This document shows positions 8,438 to 19,663 of a stretch of DNA of 64,000 nucleotides, one piece after another. The notes under the pieces were generated by a model. It searched no databases. It worked only from the letters and a program-made list of their open reading frames with translations, and had not been told where the DNA came from. The position numbers and the translations under genes are program-made. Positions within the stretch are counted from its first letter, which is position 1. Each line of letters opens with the position of its first letter. This DNA is from Adiantum capillus-veneris (taxonomy: Eukaryota > Streptophyta > Polypodiopsida > Polypodiales > Pteridaceae): positions 25,781,513 through 25,845,512 of the forward strand of contig CM043968.1 in assembly GCA_014529385.2 (NCBI GenBank). Reading direction: 5' to 3'.

Positions 8438-9914
8438 TGAAACCGGCCTGTTCAATCCAAAAAGGGCGGTAGACTTCAGACTTAAACCTTATTTGCTTTC
8501 ACCCATTTAATTTGTCGCTCACTTTACCTGTACTTTCAAGACACAACAAAAGGGGAGAGGGATACAGGCTGCTAGATTGCACCTGTATGAGTAGACCGAC
8601 ACCAGATTGGCCCCTAACTTAGGCGCCCCTTTCGGTATTTCTTATTGTTTAAAAGAGGGAATAAACGCTGTGGTTCCCTACAAGCTGCCCCGCACAAACT
8701 TGGCTGGATTTCAACTGTTCCGGCCCGATTTCGGCAACATAACTGTACTAGGACCCTTCACAGTCAGTATTCCCACGCATTGAATGACTTTCCCGACGCA
8801 TACGGGCACTTTGCAAAACTTGGCGAGAATTTGCAGCACGCTGAATTCTCTGTTTTCAGCCCCGAAAATGCACCAGATCACCTGTACAGCAGTCCCCTTG
8901 CGTCCCCGACCTCCTGGGGGTATTAGGGACCGTTTAAGGCCAACACCCTAAACCTGCAAAAATACACAGCAGGCTGTAATTTACTGTTTCGGGCTCCGTT
9001 TCGCGTGCCGGTCGCATCCGTAGCAAGTCCTCGAGCTCCCGCACCTGTAGGGCTACTTGCCCTTTGAATCGGACGAGATTTCTGGCATGAAACCTCTCCG
9101 AATTCACCTGTACCTGCGGGGGATTAGCCGCTAGCTAATCCAGTACCTGTGCAAGAGGCTCTTGCCTCGGCAATCGCACATGAACCCACACAACTGTACA
9201 TTGGTCAATTGAAAAGCTCAATAGAGGGGCATAACATACTGCCATAGGGGAGAGAGAGGACAATGCGTAGCGTGCAGGGCATCACTCCTGGCACCGCACT
9301 GTACATAGGAGGGAAAGGAAGCACTCCATAGCTCTTAACCTGTGACAAGAACTTGAAAATGAGCTCACAACTGAAAATCACGTTTTTGCCTTCTCTATAA
9401 GTAGTAAACTGGTCTCAGAGTGCCAAGTGTCACTCATTTGTGCATTTTTCCGCTTTAGACCCTCGGGTCTAAAAATATCTCACCTGCAGCCTCTGTTGAC
9501 TTGGCCACAGAGTAACAAAATGATCCCCATGTCAAACTGCACGTAATGAGGCGAAGACATTTTCAGGTCCCAAAATAGCAGTTCCCTAAATTTTAGGAGA
9601 TGCTGCCACCTTGTATCTTTCTAGGTCATCCGACCCTCTTTGTACACTGCAGCCACACCCAGAACTGAAATGTAGCCTCTGTAACAAAGGATTCCAGTTT
9701 GGCTAGTCAATGACCCCACTTGGCTAACCATAGTCCTTGTCCAACCTTAGTGCTGTCTTGCCCTCAGGCCTGGACTCCCTCTGGACAATTCCACACTAGC
9801 TATGCAATGCAAGGCAATTAGATTTCCCGAGGGGTGTTTCCAAAAAGTGAAAGTAAATAAATAATAAGAAAGAAATCAACAAAAAGGATAGATAGTAGTC
9901 ACACGCTAGTGACA
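8438..9914 (-). repeat. B 3' LTR
   Basis: Begins TGAAACCGGCC and ends GCTAGTGACA (plus-strand reading). Carries the shared LTR block, complemented, at 8607-8650. Confidence 0.95.
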
Positions 9915-9930
9915 TACCCCCCTCTTGAAA
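9915..9930 (-). other. B polypurine tract
   Basis: Reads TTTCAAGAGGGGGGTA on the minus strand, immediately upstream of the LTR start TGTCACTAGC. Confidence 0.88.
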
Positions 9931-10499
9931 TCTCAAACGTCCTCGTTTGCATCTATGTCGTACATGCTCACAGTCAACACTGATGTATTCAACACTTGTC
10001 GACACATGTACGACACATACATGCTCATTGTCAACCCTGGTGTATTCAACACCTCGTCGACACATGTATTGCCTGCGTGTGAACCCTGTCCCAATGACAT
10101 AGTGGTAGCTTCGCACTCTGCCATTGCTTTGAGTCACTAACTTTCCAATGACAAAATGGTAGCTACACATTTTGCCATTGTCTTATAGTACACATTGGAT
10201 CCCGTAACACTTTCGAGCATACCCAAACCGACAGTTTAAGAATGCAGTTACACATGTACTCTTTAATAGAAGCAATTACTGTATTCTTGACAAACTGACA
10301 AGAAATACTCACTTCTATAGCACCAAGCACAGTTTTGGACATTCCATAAGAGCAATTGCCAGAGCAATTGCCAAACTGACAATCTGTACAGCTCTAACAT
10401 TCATGTAACAGGTATTTCATTTGAGCTCACTTTAAATACCATGTACATCATTTCTTTCAGAATCCATTGTCACATTGACAATCCATGTAGCTTTGAAAC
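9931..10499 (-). other. B 3' untranslated tail
   Basis: ~570 bp between the chromodomain stop and the polypurine tract. It contains two imperfect copies of a TGTATTCAACAC...GTCGACACATGTA unit (9985-10070). No coding signal is seen. Similar words occur in the L 3' tail (29281-29653). Confidence 0.6.
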
Positions 10500-10856
10500 T
10501 CAAGGGGTCAAGGTAGGTTGCAAATCGAAGGCTTCAAGGTAAAGTGATAACACAGTTGGTGACTGTGCAAGTTCACCTTCTTCCATCCACTTAGCATCCA
10601 TTGGTGGATAGTTTCTGAACTTTACCAAGTAACGCCTAGTAACCTTGCCTTTCACTTTCCTTTCTTTGTGTGCCAAAATCTGTTCGGGGACCAAGATCTC
10701 GTCAAGTTCCTCGACTTCCGGCTGATCTTCAGCTTGCATATCCTCTGGCACATCACCCACATAGGGTCTGAGAAGACTCATATGAAACGCATTGTGAATC
10801 TTCCAACTCTCAGGCAATTTCAGCCTATATGCAACATCACTGATTATGTCGCACAC
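10500..10856 (-). pseudogene. Integrase C terminus and chromodomain (element B)
   Basis: Frame reading DVAYRLKLPESWKIHNAFH, then an acidic linker, then the chromodomain core YLVKFRNYPPMDAKWMEEGE with its aromatic and W positions, ending LQPTLTP. Chromodomains tether Ty3 integrase to histone marks. It is separated from the integrase core by a frameshift between 10857 and 10922. Confidence 0.85.
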
Positions 10857-10921
10857 TTGAAAAGGCCCTTAGTAACGCATGCCGAGCTTTGGAAACATTC
10901 TTTCCTTGCCCTTCATCTTCT

Positions 10922-11815
10922 TTAACCTTGCCTTTTCAAAGCGTAGAAGCACCCAATCACCAAGTGAAAATACCACTTCACGACGGTGACGATCAGCTGC
11001 TTTCTTTTGCTTTGCCTGAGCACTTTGACCTTCTTGTACATTTCATCCATGTCCTGAACATACTTATCTACTTCAAATATCTTGTTCTTTGTATGCAGTA
11101 TGGGAGGAACTTTCTTGCCACCTTCAACTATCTCAAAAGGTGCCTTGCCAGTTGATGAATGCACTGTATTATTGTATGCATACTCCACCAATGGCAAATA
11201 CTGCTCCCACTTTCCTTTATGCTCTGACACATAACACTTCAGCAGATCTAGGACAGTAGAATTTGCCTCTTCTGACTGCCCATCTATTTGAGGATGAAAT
11301 GACGAAGAGAATTTGAGCGTTGTGTCCATATTCTCAAACAAGCCTCTCCAGAACAAACTTGTCATGGGTGGATCACGGTCGCTAACAATTGACTGTGGCA
11401 TGCCATGATACTTGAAAATATTGCTCATAAACAAGCGTGCCATTTGATTTGTCTTTATCTTCTTCCTGACAGGAATAAAATGAGCTTGCTTGCTGAATCT
11501 GCAAATGATGGTCCAAATACCATCATTTCCTGTCTGCGTTCTCGGAAGATCAAAGATAAAATCCATAGCAATACTTTCCCATGGTTTATCTGGAATAGGT
11601 AGTGGTTGCAATAACCCTAGTGCCTTTTGCTTGTCAAACTTGACCTTCTGGCAAATTAGGCATTCTCGCACAAAGGCATCCACATCTCTTCTCAATGTAG
11701 GCCAATAGAAGAATGTCTCAACCGCTTTAACTGTAGCATCGATACCACGATGCCCTACATACGGTGGAGATGACTCTCTTCCATAACTTTGCGTCGCAAT
11801 GGCTTTGTGACACAC
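10922..11815 (-). pseudogene. Integrase (element B)
   Basis: HHCC zinc finger (HRGIDATVK...CLICQKVKFD) followed by the catalytic core: D in MDFIFDLP, D in SDRDPPMTS and E in EEANSTVLD. The spacing and the GKAPFEIVEG motif fit Ty3 integrases. The first residues are out of frame with the RT/RNase H frame ending at 11755, and the C terminus degenerates after KVLRQSKRK, so the polyprotein is broken. Confidence 0.88.
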
Positions 11816-13548
11816 AATCTGCCATGCATCATCATGAACTTATCTTTGAGAAGATAGTGTTCATGACGTTGTCCATCCATTAGCTGCTCGAAGACCCTTG
11901 CAAAATCTTCATCATTTGCATACTGTTCTCTCATATCATCAAGTTCATGATGATAAGGAATTGACACAGCTGAAATTTGTGGCTTCCTTGACAAGGCATC
12001 AGCCACAACGTTCTTCTTGCCTTCCACATGCACAATCTGAAAATGGAACATGGACAAGATATTTGCCCATCGCATATGCTTCTCAGATAACTTTGTCTGT
12101 GTCAAGAAGTATCGCAAGGTCCGATGGTCCGTTTGAACAACGAAATCTGCACCTAGCAGGTAGTGTTTCCAACGTAAGAGCGCATGAATCACAGCCAGTA
12201 ACTTTTTCTCATAGACCTGCATGGTCATCCTTGGCCCTTGCAAAATTCTGCTCTCATAGGCTACTACCCTGCCATCTTGCATTAGAACTGCACCAATGCT
12301 ACTACCACAGGCGTCACACTGGACCACAAATGACTTCCTAAGATCTGGCAACACAATGACTGGATCTGAAGTCATCTTTTCCTTTAAGAGATTAAAAGCT
12401 GAAATCTCTTTCTGTGTCCATCTAAAGGTGACTGCCTTCTTTTGAAGAGCATGTAAAGGTGAAGCAATCTCAACGAAATTTCGGATAAACCTTCTGTAAT
12501 AGGAGCAGAGTCTCAAGAAGCTTCGGACATCATGCACCGTCTTCAAATCTGGCCATGACTTGATCGCTTCAACTTTTGCAGGATCCATTCTGACACCATC
12601 CTTTGAGACAATGTGTCCCAGAAAGTGGATCTCTTCCAGAAAAAACTCACTTTTCTTTGCATTGATGAGCAACCTATGACTGCGTAGCTCTTTGAACACA
12701 ATGGCCAAGTGATGCCTATGCTCCTCTTCATTCTTTGAGTAGACTATCATGTCATCAAAGAATGTACCAACAAATTGCCGGCGTGGACGGAAAATTCTGT
12801 CCATCATCCTATTGAACGTAGCAGGAGCATTTGTGAGACCAAAGGGCATCACTAAAAATTCGTAAAGGCCAAACGTTGTTCTAAAAGCAGTCTTGTGCAC
12901 ATCCTCTGATCTAATGCGGATCTGATGGTACCCACTCTTTAGATCTATCCTGCTAAACATAGCTGCTCCTTTTAATTTGTCCAGAATGTCATCAATTCTA
13001 GGTATAGGGAACCTATTCTTGATGGTATTCTTGTTCAGTGCACGGTAGTCGATGCACATACGCCATGAGCCATCCTTTTTCTGCACCAACAACACTGGAG
13101 AACAGAATGGAGATGAACTGGGCTGAATTAGCCCCTTTTCTAACAGCTCCTGTACTTGGCCCATTATCTCTTTCTGCTGAGCCGCACTAACCCTGTACGG
13201 AGGCTTATTTGGTGGGCTACTGCCTGGCACCAAATCTATCGCATGGTCCTCGGGTCTCTCTGGCGGTAATTGAGACGGTAATGAATCGGAAAAACACTCA
13301 CTATACTGTTGTAAAAACATTGACCTTTCTTTATCTAGCACAGATAAATTTGATTCATCACAATCTGACACTTCACGTGCAAAAACCAAGTACGCAGAAA
13401 GATGCTTTTTCATTATAGAAGTAATAGCAGAAGCTGATACAGTGGGAATAGACTTCCCTTTAAGCTTTACATCCAGGATGTGAGTCTTTCCCCTGCTTTG
13501 TACAATGATCTTTTTGTTGTAGGCATCCATGATTCCCTCCCTGTACAC
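11755..13548 (-). pseudogene. Reverse transcriptase and RNase H (element B)
   Basis: Longest intact part of B (597 codons). RT landmarks: [56 protein letters not shown], the active site FFDDMIVYS, and SEFFLEEIHFLGHIVS. RNase H: CDACGSSIGAVLMQ, YEKKLLAVIHAL, TDHRTLRYF. It ends with the linker HVEGKKNVVADALSRKP and part of the integrase N-terminal region. Upstream protease is in another frame. Remarkably open for an element whose other domains are broken. Confidence 0.9.
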
Positions 13549-13687
13549 GAAATAACCAAGGAATACCTAACAACACATCACATCCGTCCAGTGGCATGAT
13601 GTAAAATTCTTCAGCATCTACATAGGACTGGATATGTAGGCGCAAATTTCCGATGATGGGTGTCACAGCCTCTGTATGCCAGGACAT
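13460..13687 (-). pseudogene. Protease C-terminal part (element B)
   Basis: Aspartic-protease flap and core region: TPIIGNLRLHIQSYVDAEEF, then IMPLDGCDVLLGIPWLF. The DVLLGIPW motif is typical of Ty3 retropepsins. The frame is shifted relative to the N-terminal protease part and shifts again into the RT frame. Confidence 0.82.
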
Positions 13688-14688
13688 GACAAACCTGCCT
13701 CTGCTGTATACCCCATCTCTTCATGTCTGATTCCCAACTTTGAAGCCAATTCTGGGGAAATGAAGTTGGCTTTGGCCCCTGGATTAAAGAAGATAAGCAC
13801 TGTTTGATCCCTGACCTTTCCCCATGCTCTGCAAAGCTCACTTGCATATGAATTTGGCTTGTCGCCCACCATATCTGGCACTAGACCAGCCATGGGCTTC
13901 TTTCCTTTCTTGTCCTCCTTGTCTTCAGAATCAGCTGGCCTTTTCTTTGTAGGACAATTGTAAGCAATGTGGCCAAGCTGCTCACAGATGAAGCATTTGT
14001 TCTCTGACCTCAGGACCTTCTTTTGCTCTTCCGACTTGCGAGGAAAACGTCTTTTCCATTTCTTTGCTGGTCCCTTTTCTAATTCAGCCGTAGCTTTGCC
14101 TTTCCCTGCATTGGCTGGCTCCTGAGTCCCTTTAGGAACCTCATTGGGAATGTGCTTCTTCGTTGAATTTTTCTTGGCTGATCCTTCCTTGACGCCAGTA
14201 TTGAATTCACAATCTTCTCCCTTGAGCAAACCATTGCCAGTGTTTGCTACCTCGATGAGTTGCGTCAAAGTAGTGACTTTGGTCTTCGTGCAGTACTTTC
14301 TCAATCCTTTGGGTAGGCCAGAACAGTATTTTTCAATCTGTTCTGTCAATGGCACAAACCTATAGGAAGTTACTGGAAGTAGAGCTTTCCAAAACTTCCG
14401 ATTGTAGTCATCTAGATTCTTGCAAGTGGCAGCATTAAGCTGGTGCCACTCTGTCATGACGTCTGCTTCAAAGTCATCAGATAACCATGCTGCTGCAAAA
14501 ATCTGCTTGAAGTAAATCCATGTGGACGGAGCTTGCCCTTGAAGCAATAAAGTTGTCCACCATTGTCCCGCATTCCCTGTCAAGAAAGTGGCTGCCTTGC
14601 GGACCTTTGAAGCCTCTGTAAAGTTTCCCCCTTGCATAGGCCTTGTCAAACTGCTGGAGGAATGAGAGAGCCTTCTTCCTGTCATCAA
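13663..14688 (-). pseudogene. gag core, zinc knuckle and protease N terminus (element B)
   Basis: gag core with ASKVRKAATFLTGNAGQWW and WHQLNAATCKNLDDYN, then basic linkers, then one CCHC knuckle CFICEQLGHIAYNC. The protease N terminus reads FFNPGAKANFIS; relatives D and G have D-x-G-A here, so the catalytic Asp is replaced by Asn and this copy could not be an active protease. The frame ends by a shift within the protease. Confidence 0.86.
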
Positions 14689-14765
14689 ACCCTGTAAAGG
14701 TCGTGAAAGTCACACCTTTGCCACCTTCTTTGTACGGATTTGGCCTCTCCAGCGGCGTTAAGTTG

Positions 14766-15560
14766 TCATATGGAAGTGACTGAAGACTGAAACATGGGAA
14801 CACTGTTAGGGTTCATTTGTGTCCCTTGACCGCAATTAAGTTGACCTGGAAATGCCATATTTGGCTGCTGATTTGTAATTCCAGCCATACCAAAATTTGT
14901 CTGTGGCATCCCAAATTGGCCCTGAGTGCTTTGAAACCCTGGTAGCATGCCCATAGCACCATACATGGGGTTAGGCATCATCGTTTGAGCACCCCCGAAC
15001 ACTGTTCCTGGCGTGTAAAACTGATTTCCAGGTGCATGACCAGCCATGCTCTGGAATACCGATCCACCTCCAAAATAGCCAGGGTGTACTGAAGGTGGTG
15101 GGAAGACCTGTTGCATAGCCTGTAGGTTGCTTCCCTGCCCATTAGAACCAGCTATAGGCTGCTGAAAGGTGGCGGGCTGAACTGGTACAGCTTGAAAGAC
15201 TGGCATTTGAGCCACCTGTTCTTGCACCTTAGGCACAGGTTGTGGAGACTGCATGTTCTCCGTCAAGTGTACAGGTGTTTCCATTGACTCTGCAGTATGA
15301 ATCACTTGTGCTTGAGCCTTAACAGGCTTTTGAATATGATCCAGTGGCCCAACTTGCTGAGACGGAAGAGGAGGTTACAGAAAGGCTAAAAACCTCGGGT
15401 TCTGCATTACTTGTGTGAACATAGCCACAGCAGTAGCCAACTGGGTCCTGAATATATCATCATCCGTCTGTGGTGGTCTTGAAGACTCACCCACTTCATG
15501 TGTCTGTTGACTCTGTGAAGAGGAAACCTCTTCAGTCACATCATCTGGTCTGTCAGCCAT
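14766..15560 (-). pseudogene. gag N terminus and Pro/Gln-rich region (element B)
   Basis: Starts MADRPDDVTEEVSSS at 15560 and runs in one frame to 14766, with one in-frame TAA at 15375-15377. After the N terminus comes a Gly/Met/Gln/Pro-rich stretch (PGTVFGGAQTMMPNPMYG and similar), probably disordered. A frameshift near 14800 leads to the gag core. Confidence 0.82.
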
Positions 15561-15649
15561 AATTGCAATTCCCTGTGTCTAGTCTATGATCCCCTATGTC
15601 TTCAAGCCCAACCTGACCAAGGCTCACTTCTATGGGAAAAAGTGATTTA

Positions 15650-15667
15650 ATCCCGTCGATGGAACCA
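15650..15667 (-). other. B primer-binding site (tRNA-Glu type)
   Basis: Minus strand TGGTTCCATCGACGGGAT lies directly inside the 5' LTR. It matches the complement of the plant tRNA-Glu 3' end at most positions and resembles the element A site. Confidence 0.62.
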
Positions 15668-17145
15668 TGTAACCGGCCTGTTCAATCCAAAAAGGGCGGT
15701 AGACTACAGACTTAAACCTTATTTGCTTTCACCCATTTAATTTGTCGCCCACTTTACCTGTACTTTCAAGACACAACAAAAGGGGAGAGGGATGCAGGCT
15801 GCTAGATTGCACCTGTAGGAGTAGACCGACACCAGATTGGCCCCTAACTTAGGCGCCCCTTTCGGTATTTCTTTATTGTTTAAAAGAGGGAATAAACGCT
15901 GTGGTTCCCTACAAGCTGCCCCGCACAAACTTGGCTGGATTTCAACTGTTCCGGCCCGATTTCGGCAGCATAACTGTACTAGGACCCTTCATAGTCAGTA
16001 TTCCCACGCATTGAATGACTTTCCCGACGCATACGGGCACTTTGCAAAACTTGGCGAGAATTTGCAGCACGCTGAATTCTCTGTTTTCAGCCCCGAAAAT
16101 GCACCAGATCACCTGTACAGCAGTCCCCTCGCGTCCCCGACCTCCTGGGGGTATTAGGGACCGTTTAAGGCCAAAACCCTAAACCTGCAAAAATACACAG
16201 CAGGCTGTAATTTACTGTTTCGGGCTCCGTTTCGCGTGCCGGTCGCATTCGTAGCAAGTCCTCGAGCTCTTGCACCTGTAGGGCTACTTGCCCTTTGAAT
16301 CGGACGAGATTTCTGGCGTGAAACCTCTCCGAATTCACCTGTACTTGCGGGGGATTAGCCGCTAGCTAATCCAGTACCTGTGCAAGAGGCTCTTGCCTCG
16401 GCAATCGCACATGAACCCACACAACTGTACATTGGTCAATTGAAAAGCCCACTAGAGGGGCATAACATACTGCCATAGGGGAGAGAGAGGACAATGCGTA
16501 GCGTGCAGGGCATCACTTCTGGCACCGCACTGTACATAGGAGGGAAAGGAAGCACTCCATAGCTCTTAACCTGTGACAAGAACTTGAAAATGAGCTCACA
16601 ACTGAAAATCACGGTTTTGCCTTCTCTATAAGTAGTAAACGGGTCTCAGAGTGCCAAGTGTCACTCATTTGTGCATTTTCCCGCTTTAGACCCTCGGGTC
16701 TAAAAATATCTCACCTGCAGCCTCTGTTGACTTGGCCACAGAGTAACAAAATGATCCCCATGTCAAACTGCACGTAATGAGGCGAAGACATTTTCAGGTC
16801 CCAAAATAGCAGTTCCCTAAATTTTAGGAGATGCTGCCACCTTGTATCTTTCTAGGTCATCCGACCCTCTTTGTACACTGCAGCCACACCGAGAACTAAA
16901 ATGTAGCCTCTGTAACAAAGGATTCCAGTTTGGCTAGTCAATGACCCCACTTGGCTAACCATAGTCCTTGTCCAATCTTAGTGCTCTCTTGCCCTCAGGC
17001 CTGGACTCCCTCTGGACAATTCCACACTAGCTATGCAATGCAGGGCAGTTAGATTTCCCGAGGGGTGTTTCCAAAAAGTGAAAGTAAATAAATAATAAGA
17101 AAGAAATCAACAAAAAGGATAGATAGTAGTCACATGCTAGTGACA
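15668..17145 (-). repeat. B 5' LTR
   Basis: 1478 bp, TGTAACCGGCC...GCTAGTGACA. The shared LTR block is at 15837-15880. Followed by CCTTC. Confidence 0.95.
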
Positions 17146-17651
17146 CCTTCAGTGATTTCGAGGACAAGACGAAGGCTCTTATCTTCCTTCAACAGTTTGA
17201 TATAGCTTATGCAGGGGGGGATTTTACAGAGGCCTCCAAGGTCAGGAAAGCTGCCACCTTTTTGAAAGGAAATGCGCGTTCATGGTGGACGACATTGTTG
17301 ATGCAAGGACAGGCATCTGCCGCATGGGTATACTCTATGCAATTGTTTGCATCTGTGTGGATGTCAAACGAATTTGAAGATGATGTCATGACGGATTGGC
17401 ACCAACTTACTGCCGCTACTTGCAAGAGCTTAGAGGAGTACAATCGAAAATTCTGTAAAGCGTTGCTCTTAGTAACTTCCTATAGGTTCGTGCCATTGAC
17501 AGAGCAGATAGAGAAATAATGTTGCGGGCTACCTAAAAGGCTCATAAACTATTGCACAAAGATTAGAGGGGTCACCCTTACCGAGCTTATGGAGGTTGCT
17601 AGCACTAGAAACGACTTGTTGAAAGGAGAAGACAATGGATTCTAGGGCAAC
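17146..17651 (+). pseudogene. gag core (element A, after B)
   Basis: Resumes exactly at the CCTTC target site. Contains ASKVRKAATFLKGNARSWW and WHQLTAATCKSLEEYNRKF. In-frame stops occur near 17517 (TAC to TAA in IEKYCCGL) and again near 17643. Confidence 0.85.
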
Positions 17652-18035
17652 GTGAAAAGGGCCCATCCCAAGAAAAATTCATCAAAGAAGCCTTTTGCAA
17701 AAGCGGCTCCTAAAGCGTCCGAGGGGCCAAAAAAGGCAAACAAAGGCAAGGATTCACCCGAGACTTTTGGAGTGCAGGCAAAGAAACAGAAAAGGAAGCC
17801 TTTTGTGCGTAAGTCGCTCGAGGAAAAGGTCTTGATGGCTGAAAATAAATGCTTTATATGCGAGCAGCGTGGTCACTTTGCTATAGATTATCCACGAAGG
17901 AAAAGACCAGCTGACTCAGATGATAAAGAGGACAAGAAAGGGAAGAAGCCCAAGCACACGACAGGTTTAGTGCCAGACATGGTGGGTGACAGGCCAAGCA
18001 CGGATGCCAGCGAATTATGCAGAGCATGGGGTTAA
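17652..18035 (+). pseudogene. gag zinc-knuckle region (element A)
   Basis: Lys-rich linker followed by CFICEQRGHFAIDY. The last Cys of the CCHC knuckle is replaced by Tyr. Then KRPADSDDKEDKKGKKP, shared with B and D, and a stop after ELCRAWG. Confidence 0.85.
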
Positions 18036-18452
18036 GTCAGAGATCAGATGACACTTATTTTCTTTGATCTAGGTGCCAAAGCGAACTTTATCTCACCCAA
18101 GGTTAGCTATTAAGCTGGGCATCGGAGCTGAACAGATGGGTACATGGCAGAGGCAGGGCTGGCATGTCCTGGCCACTCAGAGTGTGTTACCCCCATCATT
18201 GGAAAGCTGCATCTGCATATTCAGTCGTATGTGGACACAAAAGAGTTCTATATCATGCCATTGGAAGGGTGCGATGCGTTGTTGGGAATCCCCTGGATGT
18301 TCCGAATACATGGCATGCTGGATGTCTTCTCGACAAAAAGATCACCCTTCAGCATACGGGCAAAACTCATGTTTTGGATGTAAAACTTAAAGGGGAGTCT
18401 GTCCCTATTTTATCTGCTTCGCGGCTGCAATGAAGAATATCTTTCTGCGTAC
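18036..18452 (+). pseudogene. Protease (element A)
   Basis: FFDLGAKANFIS with the catalytic Asp preserved, then a frameshift. TPIIGKLHLHIQSYVDTKEF, the flap region, and CDALLGIPWMF follow, then more frameshifts up to the RT start. Closest relative in the window is element D. Confidence 0.82.
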
Positions 18453-19335
18453 TTGATTTTTGCACGTGATGTTTCAGATAATTGTCAGTCAAATTTATCT
18501 GTGTTAGATAAAGAAAGGTCAGTATTTTTGCAAGAGTTTAATGACTGTTTTTCTGATTCATTATCGTCACAATTGCTGTTGGAGAGGCCTGAGGACCATG
18601 CAATAGATTTGGTGCCAGTGTGTAGCCCACCAAACAGACCTCCCTACAAGGTTAGTGCGGCTCAATAGAAAGAGATTATGGGCCAGATTGAGGAGCTTTT
18701 AGAGAAGGAGCTGATTGAGCCTAGTTCTTCACCTTTGCTCCCGACTGCTCCTAGTGCCGAAAAGGATGGCTCTTGGCGCATGTGCATCGACTTCCGCGCG
18801 TTGAATAAGAATACCATCAAGAACAGGTTTCCTATTCCAAGGATTGATGATATTCTTGACCGTTCAGAGGGTGCTGCAATTTTGAGCAGGATAGACCTTA
18901 AGAGCGGGTACCATTTGATTCGTATAGGGCCAGAGGATGTGCACAAGACTGGGTTTAGGACGACATTTGGTATCTATGAGTTTTTAGTGATGCCATACAA
19001 ATGCTCCTTCTACGTTCAATAGGATGATGGACCGGATTTTCCACTCGCATCAAAAGTTTGTTTTTACATTCTTTGATGATATGATAGTCTATTCGAAGAA
19101 TGAAGAGGAGCATAGGCGTCACTCGACCATTGTGTTTGAAGAGGTGTGCAATCATAGGTTACTTGTCAATCCTAAGAAAAGCGGATTCTGCTTGGAAGAG
19201 ATCCGCTTTCTTGGCGGTATAGTGTCAAAGGATGGTGTTCGAATGGATCCTACTAGGGTTGAAGGGATCAAGACATGGCCAGACTTAAAGAATGTGCACG
19301 ATGTCCGAAGCTTCTTGGGATTGTGCTCTTACTAA
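18453..19335 (+). pseudogene. Reverse transcriptase (element A)
   Basis: Fragments in several frames: [19 protein letters not shown] then TAG (CAA/CAG in B), [28 protein letters not shown], a deletion where [13 protein letters not shown] should be, then MMDRIFHSHQKFVFTFFDDM with the FFDDM active site, and FLGGIVSKDGVRMDP. Confidence 0.85.
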
Positions 19336-19663
19336 GGTTTATGAGGAACTTTGCAGAGATGGCTTCACCTCTACATGCTTTGCAAAAGAAAGGGGTCACT
19401 TTCAAGTGGACACAAAAAGAGGTTTCAGCTTTGAATCTCTTAAAGGAAAAGCTGACTTCAGATCCAGTAATTGTTTTACCAGATTTTAGCAAGTCATTTG
19501 TGGCGCATGTGGCAATAACATCGGAGCAGTGCTAATACAAGATGAACGGGTAGTAGCTTATGAAAGCAGAATTTTGCAAGGACTAGAGAAGACTATGCAA
19601 ATCCATGAGAAAGAGCTTTTGGCCGTGATTCATGCGCTTCTAGTTGGAAGCACTACCTCTAGG
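19336..19663 (+). pseudogene. RNase H N-terminal part (element A)
   Basis: FKWTQKEVSALNLLKEKLTS, then a damaged CDACG motif (bases lost near 19505), VVAYESRILQG and HEKELLAVIHALL. The sequence breaks at CTAGG (19659-19663), where RNase H should continue with the G-A-D-F codons. That continuation is found at 39476 on the minus strand. Confidence 0.85.

Larger units (their letters stand above)
8438..17145 (-). mobile_element. B: full-length group-1 Ty3 chromovirus
   Basis: 8.7 kb element with LTRs of 1477 bp (8438-9914) and 1478 bp (15668-17145). It has a perfect target duplication CCTTC (8433-8437 and 17146-17150), a tRNA-Glu-type primer site and a polypurine tract. Order on the minus strand is gag, zinc knuckle, protease, RT, RNase H, integrase, chromodomain, the standard chromovirus order. 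A by-eye comparison finds about 27 differences between the LTRs. Stops and frameshifts in gag, protease and integrase make it inactive. Confidence 0.96.
3714..19663 (+). mobile_element. Ty3 element A, 5' half, with nested E and B
   Basis: A group-1 chromovirus on the plus strand: LTR (3714-5230), tRNA-Glu-type primer site, then gag, zinc knuckle, protease, RT and the start of RNase H. Two nested elements interrupt gag: E at 5949-8128 and B at 8438-17145, both with perfect 5-bp target duplications. The coding sequence stops at 19663 inside RNase H, at the edge of LTR C. Minus-strand block K (31119-39476) carries the missing 3' half and starts at the same codon region. Confidence 0.85.
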
